From contig JAAHII010000001.1 in assembly GCA_010671905.1 (NCBI GenBank), forward strand, positions 2,480,001 through 2,544,000: DNA of 64,000 nucleotides. The letters run 5' to 3'. Both the position numbers and the translations under genes were made by a program. Positions 18,842 through 28,355 of the stretch are shown piece after piece. Positions within the stretch are counted from its first letter, which is position 1; each line of letters starts with the position of its first letter. Source of the DNA: Leptolyngbya sp. SIOISBB (GTDB lineage: Bacteria; Cyanobacteriota; Cyanobacteriia; Phormidesmidales; Phormidesmidaceae). The notes under the pieces were generated by a model. That model saw nothing but the letters and a program-made list of their open reading frames with translations, was not told the origin of the DNA and searched no databases.

Positions 18842-20121
18842 GATAAATTCCCCAAGGCTTTAGCGACGGTCTGCACATCTTTATCGCCCCGACCCGAGCA
18901 ATTAATGACGATTCGCGGGTTGCCCGACAATTGAGGACACAGGGTTTCTAAATAGGCGAAAGCATGGGCCGTTTCCAGGGCCGGGATGATGCCTTCCAGT
19001 TGCGATACTAGCTGCAAGGCGTCGAGGGCTTGTTGGTCAGTGACGCTGTAATATTCGGCGCGGCCAATTTCTTTCAAATAGCTGTGTTCTGGCCCGACGC
19101 CTGGATAATCTAATCCAGCACTGATGGAATGGGCTTCTTGTACCTGGCCATTGCTGTCTTGTAACAGGTAACTCATGGCCCCATGTAATACACCTACCCG
19201 TCCCTGGGTCAGAGTGGCAGCGTGTTTGCCAGAGAGTACCCCTTCCCCCTCGGCCTCAACGCCAATCATGCGGATGGCCGTATCGCCAATAAAGTCATGG
19301 AACAGGCCCATCGCGTTAGAGCCACCACCCACACAGGCCAGCAAAATATCGGGCAAACCGTTCCACTTTGCCAAACATTGCGATCGCGTTTCTTGACCGA
19401 TGACAGCGTGAAAATCTCGCACAATCATGGGATAAGGATGCGGTCCGGCGACGGAACCCAAAATGTAGTGAGTAGTTTCGACGTTGGTCACCCAATCGCG
19501 AATGGCTTCGGACGTGGCATCTTTGAGGGTGCCAGTACCCGCCGTTACCGGACTGACCTCAGCTCCCATCAAACGCATCCGAAACACGTTAAGTGCCTGC
19601 CGCTCCATATCTTGTACGCCCATGTAGATGACGCACTTGATGCCAAACCGGGCACATACGGTGGCAGTTGCTACGCCATGTTGTCCAGCGCCAGTCTCGG
19701 CGATGACGCGCGCTTTACCCATACGCTTGGCCAGCAGCACCTGTCCCAGGGCATTGTTAATCTTGTGCGCCCCTGTGTGGTTTAAGTCTTCGCGCTTCAG
19801 GTAAATTTGAGGCCCGTTACCGTCGGGACGGGCATAGTGGGCGGTTAAGCGCTCTGCAAAATAGAGCGGCGTGGCTCGACCCACATAGTCCTCTAGCAAA
19901 CCATCTAATTCCGCTTTGAAATCTGCGGTGTCGCGATAGCGATAATAGGCTTCTTCTAGTTCTGCGAGGGCGGGCATCAAGGTTTCAGGGACATATTTGC
20001 CCCCAAATTGTCCAAACCGTCCTAGCGGATCAGGCCGGGATGAGAGTGCTAGCGCCTCAGCCGAGAGCTGATTAGGTGGCGTTGGTTGGGTGTTAGAAGG
20101 TGAGAGCGGCGTCTGAGTCAC
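18838..20121 (-). CDS. trpB: Tryptophan synthase beta subunit
   Basis: TrpB condenses indole and serine to tryptophan with pyridoxal phosphate. The 427-residue protein has an N-terminal extension of about 30 Pro/Ser/Thr-rich residues, then [19 protein letters not shown], the PLP lysine in [27 protein letters not shown], the phosphate-binding [10 protein letters not shown] and the terminal [13 protein letters not shown]. All motifs are intact. Genes for the alpha subunit and the rest of the pathway are not in this window, which is normal for cyanobacteria with dispersed trp genes. It heads a two-gene unit with the RNase D gene. Confidence 0.97.
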   Translation of the reverse strand: MTQTPLSPSNTQPTPPNQLSAEALALSSRPDPLGRFGQFGGKYVPETLMPALAELEEAYYRYRDTADFKAELDGLLEDYVGRATPLYFAERLTAHYARPDGNGPQIYLKREDLNHTGAHKINNALGQVLLAKRMGKARVIAETGAGQHGVATATVCARFGIKCVIYMGVQDMERQALNVFRMRLMGAEVSPVTAGTGTLKDATSEAIRDWVTNVETTHYILGSVAGPHPYPMIVRDFHAVIGQETRSQCLAKWNGLPDILLACVGGGSNAMGLFHDFIGDTAIRMIGVEAEGEGVLSGKHAATLTQGRVGVLHGAMSYLLQDSNGQVQEAHSISAGLDYPGVGPEHSYLKEIGRAEYYSVTDQQALDALQLVSQLEGIIPALETAHAFAYLETLCPQLSGNPRIVINCSGRGDKDVQTVAKALGNLS

Positions 20122-20336
20122 AGGGGTACAGCAATGAACGACGACAATGAACCCTCATTATACGGAATGGCGTGGGCTCCCCTGAGGTGAGATGGACTTA
20201 ATAAAGCGAGAAAAATGCCTGATCGCCCCCTAGTCAGTTGCCATACTTGAAGGTGAAACATCTGGGGGGTACTCAGCGCTGATTGACCTCAGCTAAACAT
20301 CACCCTCTTTGTCAGGAGCCTTTGGTAGCTTTAACT

Positions 20337-21020
20337 ATGATCACCGTTGCTCAAGCGCGGCCCAGCGATCGCGCCGCCTTTATCCGCCGCACCTATCTAC
20401 ATTTGGCAGGTGCCATCTTGGCCTTTATTGCCGTTGAATCCCTGCTGTTTACTACGGGCGTGGCTGCCGCGATTACCCACTTTGTCACAGGCGGTCGCTT
20501 TGTTTGGCTCGCGATCTTGGGGGGCTTTTCGCTCTTGGGGTGGTTTGCCCGCAGCCTGATTGCCCGCGCCAAATCGGGTGAACAACAATACTTCGGTTTG
20601 GGTATTTATGTTGTGGCCCAAGCGCTCATTTTTGCGCCACTGATTTACCTTGCTGCCGTATTTGGGGGAGAAGATGTGCTCCCTATCGCTGCGGGATTGA
20701 CGCTATTACTCTTTGCCGGGTTAACCGCGATCGTCTTCACGACGCGGCAAGACTTTTCTTTCCTACGAGGATTTCTCACCATTGGTGGTTTCGTCGCCCT
20801 GGGCTTAATTCTTTTCAGCGTGCTGTTTAGCTTTTCGCTAGGGCTAATCTTCTCTGGGGCGATGGTCATTTTCGCCTCGGCGGCCATTTTGTATGACACC
20901 TCTAAGGTGATGAAGCACTATTCGCCTGATCAGCATGTGGCTGCGGCGCTAGAGCTATTTGCGTCCGTCGCGTTGCTGTTCTGGTATGTGCTGCAAATTG
21001 TCATGGCCATGCGCCGATAG
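20337..21020 (+). CDS. Bax inhibitor-1/YccA family membrane protein
   Basis: From the ATG at 20337 the protein has 227 residues and about seven hydrophobic segments, beginning FIRRTYLHLAGAILAFIAVE. The conserved block AILYDTSKVMKHYSPDQHVAAALELFASVALLFW near the C-terminus holds the Asp and His residues typical of the BI-1/YccA family (UPF0005). These proteins act as pH-sensitive calcium leak channels or protease modulators in characterised cases; the role in cyanobacteria is unknown. A TTG at 20283 would lengthen it by 18 residues, but the ATG matches the family start better. Confidence 0.9.
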   Translation: MITVAQARPSDRAAFIRRTYLHLAGAILAFIAVESLLFTTGVAAAITHFVTGGRFVWLAILGGFSLLGWFARSLIARAKSGEQQYFGLGIYVVAQALIFAPLIYLAAVFGGEDVLPIAAGLTLLLFAGLTAIVFTTRQDFSFLRGFLTIGGFVALGLILFSVLFSFSLGLIFSGAMVIFASAAILYDTSKVMKHYSPDQHVAAALELFASVALLFWYVLQIVMAMRR

Positions 21021-21203
21021 CGAGGTGTTGGTGAAGCCGGCGCGGAGGGCTTGGATCGATGAATCGAGGGTCGAACCAGCTCCTCACCGAAGGGCACCGA
21101 TTGACCAAACTCGCAGTCCTGGGCAGCAACACTGCAGCTTATGAGATTGGCCTTCATGGACTTGAAGACTGCTGTCAGTTTCTCTCTGGAACCAACATGT
21201 GCA

Positions 21204-22724
21204 TCACCTTAATTCACAAAACTTGCGGGCGTTGTCAAATTCGGGATCTTGCCAAGAGTAAGCAAAGTGGCTGACGGAGTTGATTTCGGGAATAGCTTGG
21301 CGAATGGCTTGCATTTGGGTTTCTAGCGAGGGGCGATCGCGGAAAGATTGGCCCCACGCGCCAGCGATCGCGGGTTTCACAAATTGTGCCCCCTGTGGCC
21401 CCGCCGATGCCATCACCCGACGAATTTCATCCAAAATACAGCCGGTGTGACCACAAACGCCATAGGCCATGGGATGCCAAGACATCCATGTGGGGAAGCG
21501 ATCCCAATATTGCAGTCGCGAGTCAAAGCCATTGCCCACGACTTGATTGCCCCGTGGAAAAAAGACGGCACCGGTCCGCAATCCCTGTTGCTGAGCTAAC
21601 TGTCCTGATTCGGTGAGATAGTCCACCACCCCTTGCACCGCATGGGCCACCGAAAGTCGCCAAAGCTCATTTTGTAAGGTGGGCAATAAGCTGGACGGCT
21701 CGTTGTCCCCCCCCGGCAGGCGGCTTTGCCAAAGGGGTTCAGAGTCGTTGGGATACAGTCGTCCAACATCGGTTAAATCACTCTGCAGTAAGTGACCACG
21801 GCTGATGTAGCGGCGGATCAACTCCAGTCCTTGGGCATTGGTTGCCCGCCGCAGCAAGGCATTCCGCGAGGCGTCGCCATAGATCCACAGATCAGCGACG
21901 TTGCTGGCGACTGAGTAACTGCCAGTGCCTCGGGGATAGCGAATGTAGTCAAACAGAACGCCTTGAGGTCGACGCTCAACCACCTCTGACAGCATGACTT
22001 GAAAGTGTTGCTGAGCTTCTAGGCTATAGGGATCAACAAAGACCTCTTGGGCATTGCTGCTCAACCCATTTTGGGCAAAGGCATAGGTGTCTTGCCCTTG
22101 TCCATTCACGGCCAAGTTATCGCGTTGCTGGGCCTCTAAGGTATAGGTGTAGCCAAAGTTCAGCGAAAAGACCCAAGCATAGGTTTCTAAGCCCCGAGGA
22201 GGAGCCTTGGCGATCGCTTCTGCCAACAAATCGCGTCTTTCATAGCCAGCGGCCTGTACAACTGAAGGCCAGACGGTCGGATTGTCTGCTTTTGGCAGCA
22301 AGACCATACCGCTATAAAACGCCTCCGCATAAACCTGGTTGTAACCCAGATTGGCAATGCGATCGAGCACTGCCTCTAAAATGCCGGGCTGCAAATCACA
22401 AGGATATAGCCGTAGCCAAACTGCCTGTTCACGAGGCCAATTGGCGGCTCGACATTGGTTGAGAGCCTGCGCATGTTCGGCCACGAGCGCCTCATATTGG
22501 CTCTTCGCCTGGGCGTCATTATTTTCAAAAGCGGCTCGCCTGAGGGCCTCTTTGCGGGAGGCATCGGCTTGAGAAATCTGGCAGTAATCATTGAGTTGCA
22601 CTGCCCCCTGTGCCGTCTCCGGCAAGAGGGCACCCCAGATCATTAAGCACCCTAGCCAGAGACCGGCGGTGGGTCTTAGCAAAGCCTGCAGTGACGAACG
22701 CCATCGTTTATGCGAACCTTTCAT
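21204..22724 (-). CDS. Secreted family 10-type (GHL10-like) glycosyl hydrolase
   Basis: From the ATG at 22724, preceded by AGGA, this 506-residue protein has a signal peptide (basic MKGSHKRWRSS, then a hydrophobic core ending near ETAQGA). A variable helical region follows, and then a TIM-barrel of the DUF187/GHL10 type: WLRLYPCDLQPGILEAVLDRIANLGYNQVYAEA, LETYAWVFSLNFGY and RPQGVLFDYIRYPRG. GHL10-type enzymes are thought to act on cell-wall or exopolysaccharide glycans in the periplasm or outside. Related proteins are common in cyanobacteria, but the substrate is unknown. The gene is convergent with the BI-1 gene. Confidence 0.8.
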   Translation of the reverse strand: MKGSHKRWRSSLQALLRPTAGLWLGCLMIWGALLPETAQGAVQLNDYCQISQADASRKEALRRAAFENNDAQAKSQYEALVAEHAQALNQCRAANWPREQAVWLRLYPCDLQPGILEAVLDRIANLGYNQVYAEAFYSGMVLLPKADNPTVWPSVVQAAGYERRDLLAEAIAKAPPRGLETYAWVFSLNFGYTYTLEAQQRDNLAVNGQGQDTYAFAQNGLSSNAQEVFVDPYSLEAQQHFQVMLSEVVERRPQGVLFDYIRYPRGTGSYSVASNVADLWIYGDASRNALLRRATNAQGLELIRRYISRGHLLQSDLTDVGRLYPNDSEPLWQSRLPGGDNEPSSLLPTLQNELWRLSVAHAVQGVVDYLTESGQLAQQQGLRTGAVFFPRGNQVVGNGFDSRLQYWDRFPTWMSWHPMAYGVCGHTGCILDEIRRVMASAGPQGAQFVKPAIAGAWGQSFRDRPSLETQMQAIRQAIPEINSVSHFAYSWQDPEFDNARKFCELR

Positions 22725-22929
22725 GCCAATCCTATGAACCTCTCGCTTTGGCAAAGTAGACGCGCCCAGGCCACTCTACGTTTCACGGTCTCGCGGTGAT
22801 TGACAGTGCGCCCCTGACCATCGGCGGCTTGAGCCTGATCAGGGAGACAGAGGGGCGTCCCTAACCGAAACGGCAATAGCCAGGTAGGGGGCGGCAGCTT
22901 CATCACCTAGGCGAAATCGATGCCCCATT

Positions 22930-23298
22930 CTAGTCGGCTGAATCCGAATTTTCCTCAGGGTGATTAATATTGGCTTCACCTAGAGTTGTCGCCTCTAGCT
23001 CCAGCTCGCCTTGTAACTCCTTGACGAGAGTATGCAATCGCATCCGCTGAATGTAAGGCCACCCACCATTGACTTCAATATCGCGGAGTAGGGCATACAG
23101 CCGTTGGCGATTGGTAGGCAGGGACGCTTGAAACCAGTCGTCCCGAATTTGGCTATGCAATTGTTCTAGTAACCGCAGGAGTGCTAACAGCTCAATTTCG
23201 TGGCCCGCCCGAGCGATCGCTGCTTGCTCAGCGGTCTGCGCCAGCAGCTTCAAATCGTCCGGCAATTGATCAAAATCGATATCAATGCGATCGCCCAT
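22930..23298 (-). CDS. Conserved hypothetical protein (122 aa)
   Basis: I do not recognise a named family. The protein is acidic and almost entirely helical: DIDFDQLPDDLKLLAQTAEQ, a Leu-rich helix (LLALLRLLEQLHSQIRDDW), the segment RQRLYALLRDIEVNGGWPYIQ and an acidic tail. It has no membrane segment. The start ATG overlaps a GCGATCGC site. The gene lies 200 bp from the glycosyl hydrolase gene in the same direction and is divergent from psbO. It is probably a real cytosolic protein of unknown role. Confidence 0.65.
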   Translation of the reverse strand: MGDRIDIDFDQLPDDLKLLAQTAEQAAIARAGHEIELLALLRLLEQLHSQIRDDWFQASLPTNRQRLYALLRDIEVNGGWPYIQRMRLHTLVKELQGELELEATTLGEANINHPEENSDSAD

Positions 23299-23544
23299 CG
23301 TCGTTATGTTCCCATGAGACCTAATTAGTCAAATCTCACTTACTCTATCGGTTTCTCTTCCAGCAGCCAGAAATTAATTTTGTTTACATTTCTTTGCTTT
23401 CGAGTCTGAATCTTGTGACTCTGCCATCCTTCGTCGCTAAGCCATGTAGAATGCTAACTTGAAGCTTTGGATCGCATCCCTATTACGGCTCAAAATCGTT
23501 CCCAAGCGTCCCAACTAGGGGATGCTTTATGAGGACGTAGATCG

Positions 23545-23615
23545 CCCTGTATTCCTGACAGGGTTCGTGATTGAACCCATGTGGTTTGCGGTAAACACAT
23601 TAACTGCCCTGTCAG
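23545..23615 (+). promoter_or_regulatory. Structured psbO leader with alternative hairpins
   Basis: ACAGGG at 23558-23563 can pair with CCCTGT at 23545-23550 (short hairpin) or with the CCCTGT inside CCCTGTCAG at 23607-23615 (9-bp stem with 23555-23563). GGGTTC (23561-23566) can also pair with GAACCC (23573-23578). These pairings exclude one another. The block ends 80 bases before the psbO ATG, so it could form part of the mRNA leader if transcription starts upstream. Confidence 0.4.
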
Positions 23616-23694
23616 TTCGCCAAGGCTGAGATTAATATTCTGCTCCGACAGAACCCCATTTCATACAGAGACTCTATTGCTTTTGAGGTTGACC

Positions 23695-24530
23695 ATGAGG
23701 TATCGCGCGCTCATTGTGGCTTTCCTGGCGGTTTGCTTAGGATTTGTAACCGCTTGTAGCAGTGGTCCAGTTGCCACTGCTGATGTTCCCCAACCTACGA
23801 CGAAATCCGCAATACTGGATTGGCAAACAAATGTCCTCAGCTCTCTGAGGCAGCCCGAGGTACGATTCCGATCACTGGTGATAAATCCGTTCAAATTGCT
23901 GGTTTGTGTTTAGAGCCCACTAACTTTTTCATCAAAGAAGAGCCGATCAACAGCCGCCGTGAAGCGGAATTTATTGCGGGTAAATCATTGACCCGTTACA
24001 CCTCCTCCTTAGATCAGGTGCGGGGTGATCTCATCCTCGAATCTGATGGTAGTCTGACCTTTGTCGAAAAAGGCGGGATGGATTTTCAGGCTATCACTGT
24101 ACAATTGCCTGGCGGTGAGCAAGAACCTTTCCTCTTTACCGTGAAAGGATTGGTCGCTAGTTCTCAAAGCGACTTGAATGCGATTACGACCTACACCGAC
24201 TTTGAAGGTGACTATCGCGTGCCTTCTTATCGAACGGCTAATTTCCTTGATCCCAAGGGTCGTGGCTTGGCTACTGGCTATGACACGGCGGTCGCGTTGC
24301 CTGCCCGTGGTGATGAAGACTTACTGCGCGAAAATGTGAAGGCGTTTGATATTTTAGAAGGTCACATTTCGCTCATGATCTCTAAAGTTGATGCTGAAAC
24401 GGGTGAAATTGGCGGTACGTTTGAAGCGATACAACCCTCTGACACCGATATGGGTACGGCAGAACCTGTAGATGTCAAAATCCAAGGCATTTTTTACGGA
24501 TATCTTGAAGAGGCCTTTGAAGCGGCATAA
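23695..24530 (+). CDS. psbO: Photosystem II manganese-stabilising protein PsbO, frameshifted
   Basis: PsbO is the 33-kDa lumenal subunit that stabilises the Mn4CaO5 cluster of photosystem II. The first frame gives an export signal (MRYRALIVAFLAVCLGFVTAC, lipobox-like) and the mature start. The second frame gives TYDEIRNTGLANKCPQLSEAARG, then LTRYTSSLDQVRGDL, LPGGEQEPFLFTVKGLVASS and the terminal VKIQGIFYGYLE, all PsbO signatures. The break lies at a run of four C near 23788-23791; five C would restore one frame of about 278 residues. The start ATG follows GAGGTT. An oxygenic phototroph can hardly lose this gene unnoticed, so sequencing error is the likeliest cause. A very good terminator follows. 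Confidence 0.93.
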
Positions 24531-24576
24531 GCAAGGTTTAGCCTAGCTATTTTCTGACAAGCTTGATCAGCATTGT

Positions 24577-24607
24577 GGGAGGGGTCGTCGGCCCCTCCCT
24601 ATTTTTT
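24577..24607 (+). terminator. Intrinsic terminator of psbO
   Basis: GGGAGGGG (24577-24584) pairs with CCCCTCCC (24592-24599) with a 7-base loop, followed by TATTTTTTAT. It lies 46 bases after the psbO stop and is the textbook form. Confidence 0.92.
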
Positions 24608-24725
24608 ATGAGGACTTTTTCTGCCAGGGTTGAACAAGTTCGACTCGCCCTGATTGAGGCACAAAAGCGACTGCTTGACGGGAGCGCGATCGCGACTCGT
24701 TGCTGCGAAATAATCGCAGCCCACC

Positions 24726-24829
24726 TATAGCAAGCCGCAGTTTGCTCAGGTTGCCTGGATTTTTGAAATTGCCTTCCGGCATGCATTTCAATTCCGCATT
24801 CCGACCTCAGCGTTCCGCATTCTGCTATA
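24726..24829 (+). repeat. 105-bp dispersed MITE-like repeat, copy C
   Basis: Starts TATAGCAAGCCGCAGTTTGC and ends GCATTCTGCTATA, with the same 7-bp terminal inverted repeat as copy B (17099-17203) and the same orientation. It sits between the convergent psbO and phoX terminators. Confidence 0.9.
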
Positions 24830-24875
24830 AAAGCCCTCAGTGTCTTCCTAAAGTAGGGAAATGACACTAAGGGCT
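24827..24875 (-). terminator. Intrinsic terminator of phoX
   Basis: Read on the minus strand, AGCCCTTAGTGTC (from 24875) pairs with GACACTGAGGGCT (to 24832) with one mismatch, followed by TTTTATA. It lies about 40 bases after the phoX stop, and its T-run merges into the end of repeat copy C. Confidence 0.8.
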
Positions 24876-24913
24876 GATTCAGTCGCATCAGTTAAGGGGG
24901 CAGCAGCGATCGC

Positions 24914-27121
24914 TTACACCAACGTGCCACCGTCGATTTTGCGCACCGCTACAACCGCTGGACGCGGAGCCGCATTGACCTTTTTACTAGGCCAATTAGA
25001 GCCTAAAGGCACATTGCGTTCCTGAGTAAACAGTTGACCATCGGTTGTTTTCATCGCAAACTTGCGAGTCTCAAACGCACCGTTTTTGCGGGCTCCATGG
25101 GTTTCTCCCGGATGCTGAGCAGCTAAGAATAGCGTGGATTGATCTTGGGTAATGAACGGCCCACACATTTCACATTCCATCGGCCCGTAGCCAAACATAA
25201 ACGCCTCGCCCGCATTGGGTCCCGAGGTGGGAATATACCAAACCGAATTGTTGCCAAACAGTCCCCGCAGGTTAGATTGACTGACCGGATTCCCCTCTTC
25301 ATCGATACGACTCGCGACTTCTAGGTTGTGCTTACTGGTGGACATATCGGTCACCATCCACAAGTGGCCGCTGCCGTCGATTTCCAAGTTATCCGGGTTC
25401 GAGAACCCAAAGCCCCCTTCAGAGGGTTCGCCACCCAGGGCTATCATTTCCCATTCGAAGGTCATCGCTGCTGGATCGTTACTGGTCTCTCGCAACTTCA
25501 TGATCCAGCCATGTTCATAAGGTGTTTCGCCATTGGGGCCTTGGAAGATGGTGTTGTCAGGACCGCCATCCCCTCCCGGACCACCGGAAGTAAAGGCGAT
25601 GTATAGAGTGCCGTCCGCTGCTACATCCGTATCTTCTGGACGAGCTGTGCAGGTAGCGCCAGCAGCGTTGGCGGCAAAGTGAGCATCAATCAGAATGGCT
25701 CCCTGCTGCTCCTCTGCAGTACCTTCATAGAGATCGCCTAACGTTTTATACTGTTCAACTAAAGCTTGCATGTCAGCATCGGAATCGACTTTGACGATGC
25801 CCCCTTCAGGCCGCTGGGGCATGGTAATCATGCCGCCTGCGACTTGACTCGGCATATCAGGATTTACAGCCGTATCGGTTCGGAGCGCGAGCCATTGACC
25901 GGTGCCGTCAGCGTTAAATTTGGCAGCATAGAGCATCCCCTCTGCCATCAGTTGGGAATTGGCTTTGCTTGTGGGGTTCATCACGGTGCCTGCACTGACG
26001 AACTTATAGAGGTGCCCACCCCGGCGATCACAGCCAGAATAGACCGCCAGTTTTTGATTCTCAACGGCACGGATGGCGACCGCTTCATGGCGATACCGGC
26101 CTAGCCATGTATGCTTGACGCCATAGTCGTCGGGATTGGCCGGATCAACTTCCACCATCCAGCCATACTTATTCCCGGCGTAGCCAAAGACGCCCCCTAA
26201 GCCATCAAAGTCATCCACTTCAACGACAAAGGGTTTTTGTGAAGTGGGCATCGAAGTCCCGTCAGCAAACACCGGCTCAGGAACATAGTTTTGGAAATTC
26301 TCTTCAGCACTTAAGACGGTACCCCAAGGCGTCGTGCCCCCAGCACAGTTATTAAACGTCCCGATAATGTTGTCGCCGAGGTCATCAATGTAGCCTTGGC
26401 CTGATGGTTTGTTAAACACCACCACGGCTGGCCCCGTTGCTGTTAAATAGCGACCATCTTCTAAACCAGAGATGCCAGTAATGCGGCGATCGGCATCCGA
26501 GAAGGTCCGCTCCCAAGCACCTGACGCATTGCGACGCACCGATACTACACCGATGCCCACATCGATCAGCGCTTCTTTACCCAGCGCTCGGAGTTGATTC
26601 TTGAGAGGCGCGATTTCCGGAATCGCGTCAAAGTTAAGGCCGCCTTCCCCTGCTGTCTCAGCTGCGGCCTTAATGGCTTCTAACGGTAATGGTTTACCAA
26701 TCACCTCAGAGTATGTTTCTAGCCAGGTGCTACCGCTGATGTATTCAAAATTAATTGTTAAGTAGCCTTCGTTGGGCGCGGTTTCCACTAAAGAAAGATA
26801 ATCGTTGTTGTAGCCAAACCGAGAATCACCGACGTCATCGCCCCAAGCACCGATGACGTCGTAGGTATAGCCCTTGGGCACAACGACATCATCTTTGACG
26901 ACATACTGACCAAATTGCACCGGTTCATCAGTTTTGGCAAGGCCCATGTAAGGCATGGGCATGGGGCCAGCTACCGGCTCAAAGGGCAGGGTGCTAGCCA
27001 TCGCTGGGGCACCTTGAAAGGGCCTTGCCAGTTCGCCACCAGAACGTCCAAAAGACCCGAGGGTAGTGGCCCCGGCGGTTGCGCCCATAAACATCAAAAA
27101 TTGTCTGCGCTTTAAACTCAT
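24914..27121 (-). CDS. phoX: PhoX-family alkaline phosphatase (DUF839), Tat-exported
   Basis: PhoX hydrolyses extracellular phosphomonoesters with a calcium-iron centre. From the ATG at 27121, which follows AGGTCATC, the protein has 735 residues. It begins with a twin-arginine signal (SLKRRQFLMFMGATAGATT), followed by the DUF839 beta-propeller: FGYNNDYLSLVET, EGYLTINFEY, NNCAGGTTPWGTVLSAEENF, HEAVAIRAVE and HLWMVTDMS. The segment YGPMECEMCGPFITQDQSTLF near the C-terminus is typical of PhoX-like proteins. A Pho box about 195-225 bp upstream fits induction by phosphate starvation. Related DUF839 proteins without proven phosphatase activity exist, so the substrate is inferred. Confidence 0.88.
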   Translation of the reverse strand: MSLKRRQFLMFMGATAGATTLGSFGRSGGELARPFQGAPAMASTLPFEPVAGPMPMPYMGLAKTDEPVQFGQYVVKDDVVVPKGYTYDVIGAWGDDVGDSRFGYNNDYLSLVETAPNEGYLTINFEYISGSTWLETYSEVIGKPLPLEAIKAAAETAGEGGLNFDAIPEIAPLKNQLRALGKEALIDVGIGVVSVRRNASGAWERTFSDADRRITGISGLEDGRYLTATGPAVVVFNKPSGQGYIDDLGDNIIGTFNNCAGGTTPWGTVLSAEENFQNYVPEPVFADGTSMPTSQKPFVVEVDDFDGLGGVFGYAGNKYGWMVEVDPANPDDYGVKHTWLGRYRHEAVAIRAVENQKLAVYSGCDRRGGHLYKFVSAGTVMNPTSKANSQLMAEGMLYAAKFNADGTGQWLALRTDTAVNPDMPSQVAGGMITMPQRPEGGIVKVDSDADMQALVEQYKTLGDLYEGTAEEQQGAILIDAHFAANAAGATCTARPEDTDVAADGTLYIAFTSGGPGGDGGPDNTIFQGPNGETPYEHGWIMKLRETSNDPAAMTFEWEMIALGGEPSEGGFGFSNPDNLEIDGSGHLWMVTDMSTSKHNLEVASRIDEEGNPVSQSNLRGLFGNNSVWYIPTSGPNAGEAFMFGYGPMECEMCGPFITQDQSTLFLAAQHPGETHGARKNGAFETRKFAMKTTDGQLFTQERNVPLGSNWPSKKVNAAPRPAVVAVRKIDGGTLV

Positions 27122-27314
27122 GATGACCTGTTCTCTCTCTTCGAAGTCGGTAATTTGAGCCTCTGGCATCAGCACGACAGGGTTGCATGGAAGAGGAGCG
27201 CCATCGTTAAGACAACACAGATACTGTCGTCGCTAGTCGGCAGCGATCGCTCCGGGCAAAAAGTTCTCAATGCTGATAGCGAGAGGCTTTTCAGCATCGA
27301 ATCTTACGCCTAGC

Positions 27315-27344
27315 AAGTTAATGTCAGGTAATCAGAAGGTTATG
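27315..27344 (-). promoter_or_regulatory. Pho box upstream of phoX
   Basis: On the minus strand three 8-bp repeats lie at 11-bp spacing: CATAACCT (27344-27337), GATTACCT (27333-27326) and ATTAACTT (27322-27315), each followed by three free bases. This matches the cyanobacterial SphR/PhoB site, direct repeats of the form YTTAAYYW separated by 3 bp; the outer two repeats fit at 7 of 8 positions. A TAAGAT suitable as a -10 box follows 8 bases downstream of the last repeat. Confidence 0.72.
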
Positions 27345-27387
27345 AGGACTGTAATGGATGGAACCGAAAGTTATGACAAGGATAGGG

Positions 27388-28296
27388 TTATGGCACCGGT
27401 ACGGAGTCCAACAGTGCCTGGATGAGAGTCATGCCTTGATGTCCACCTGCCGGAATCAAGCGATGCGCTAAGACGTAAGGTGCTAGGTGCTTGACATCAT
27501 CAGGTAGGGCGTAGTCGCGATCGCTTAAAAAAGCCAAGGCCTGCACGGCGCGATAAAAAGCGACGCTGCCACGCGGACTGACCCCCAAGGTGATATCGAC
27601 GTGATCGCGGGTAGCTCGCACCAATGACAGGATGTACTGCGTGACCGATGTCTCGACATGGATGTCAGCACAGGTGGCTTGAATGGCGGCGACCTCTTCT
27701 GGAGTAATGCAGGGGGGGATATCCTGAGGCCGCGTGGGAGCAGCGAGGCGGTTCAGCATATTGGCCTCTTCTGTCTCCGAGGGATAGCCGAGGGAAAAAG
27801 ACAGCGCAAAACGATCCATCTGGGCTTCTGGCAAAGGGAAGGTGCCCTGATATTCCACGGGGTTTTGGGTGGCAATGACGAAAAACGGGGTCGGCACCGT
27901 TCGCGAAACACCATCTAGCGTGACCTGATGTTCTTCCATCACTTCCAGCAGGGCCGACTGGGTCCGTGGGGTGGCTCGGTTGATTTCGTCCGTTAGCAGC
28001 ACATGGGCGAACACCGGCCCTGGCATAAACTGAAACTGGCCGCTACTAGGGTTCCAAATGTTGGTGCCGGTAATGTCAGCAGGAAGGAGATCAGGCGTAC
28101 ACTGCACGCGTTGAAATGAGCCATCAATGCAGCGAGCTAGCGACTTCGCCAAGAGGGTTTTGCCCACACCAGGCACATCTTCTAACAGGGCATGGCCCCC
28201 CGAAAACAATGCCACTAAGACTAGCCGAATCGCATCTTCTTTGCCGACGATAGTTTTGCTGAGGTTAGCAAACAATTGCTGGACGCGATCGCTCAT
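27388..28296 (-). CDS. MoxR-family AAA+ ATPase
   Basis: The 302-residue protein shows the MoxR/RavA layout: Walker A EDVPGVGKTLLAKSLA (about 38-53), the MoxR motif RVQCTPDLLPADITG, Walker B VLLTDEINRATPRTQSALLEVMEE, and sensor 1 FFVIATQNPVEYQGTFPLPEAQMDRF. A C-terminal lid (GVSPRGSVAFYRAVQALAFL, DDVKHLAPYVLAHR) completes it. MoxR ATPases act as chaperones that mature metalloenzymes or membrane complexes, generally with a DUF58 or VWA partner. No such partner is visible here. It lies 59 bp downstream of ribF and is probably co-transcribed. Confidence 0.93.
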   Translation of the reverse strand: MSDRVQQLFANLSKTIVGKEDAIRLVLVALFSGGHALLEDVPGVGKTLLAKSLARCIDGSFQRVQCTPDLLPADITGTNIWNPSSGQFQFMPGPVFAHVLLTDEINRATPRTQSALLEVMEEHQVTLDGVSRTVPTPFFVIATQNPVEYQGTFPLPEAQMDRFALSFSLGYPSETEEANMLNRLAAPTRPQDIPPCITPEEVAAIQATCADIHVETSVTQYILSLVRATRDHVDITLGVSPRGSVAFYRAVQALAFLSDRDYALPDDVKHLAPYVLAHRLIPAGGHQGMTLIQALLDSVPVP

Positions 28297-28355
28297 GGAG
28301 TTCCCTAACGGTGGCTACTGGCCCTATGATGCCCCGTGGCCCGGCAAATTGCCTA

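Noticed and set aside
23381-23400. HLR1-like element upstream of psbO
   Set aside because: Only the first half-site resembles the RpaB consensus and the second does not fit.
24547-24888. Minus-strand frame across the psbO-phoX gap
   Set aside because: It reads through two terminators and repeat copy C, so it is a chance frame.
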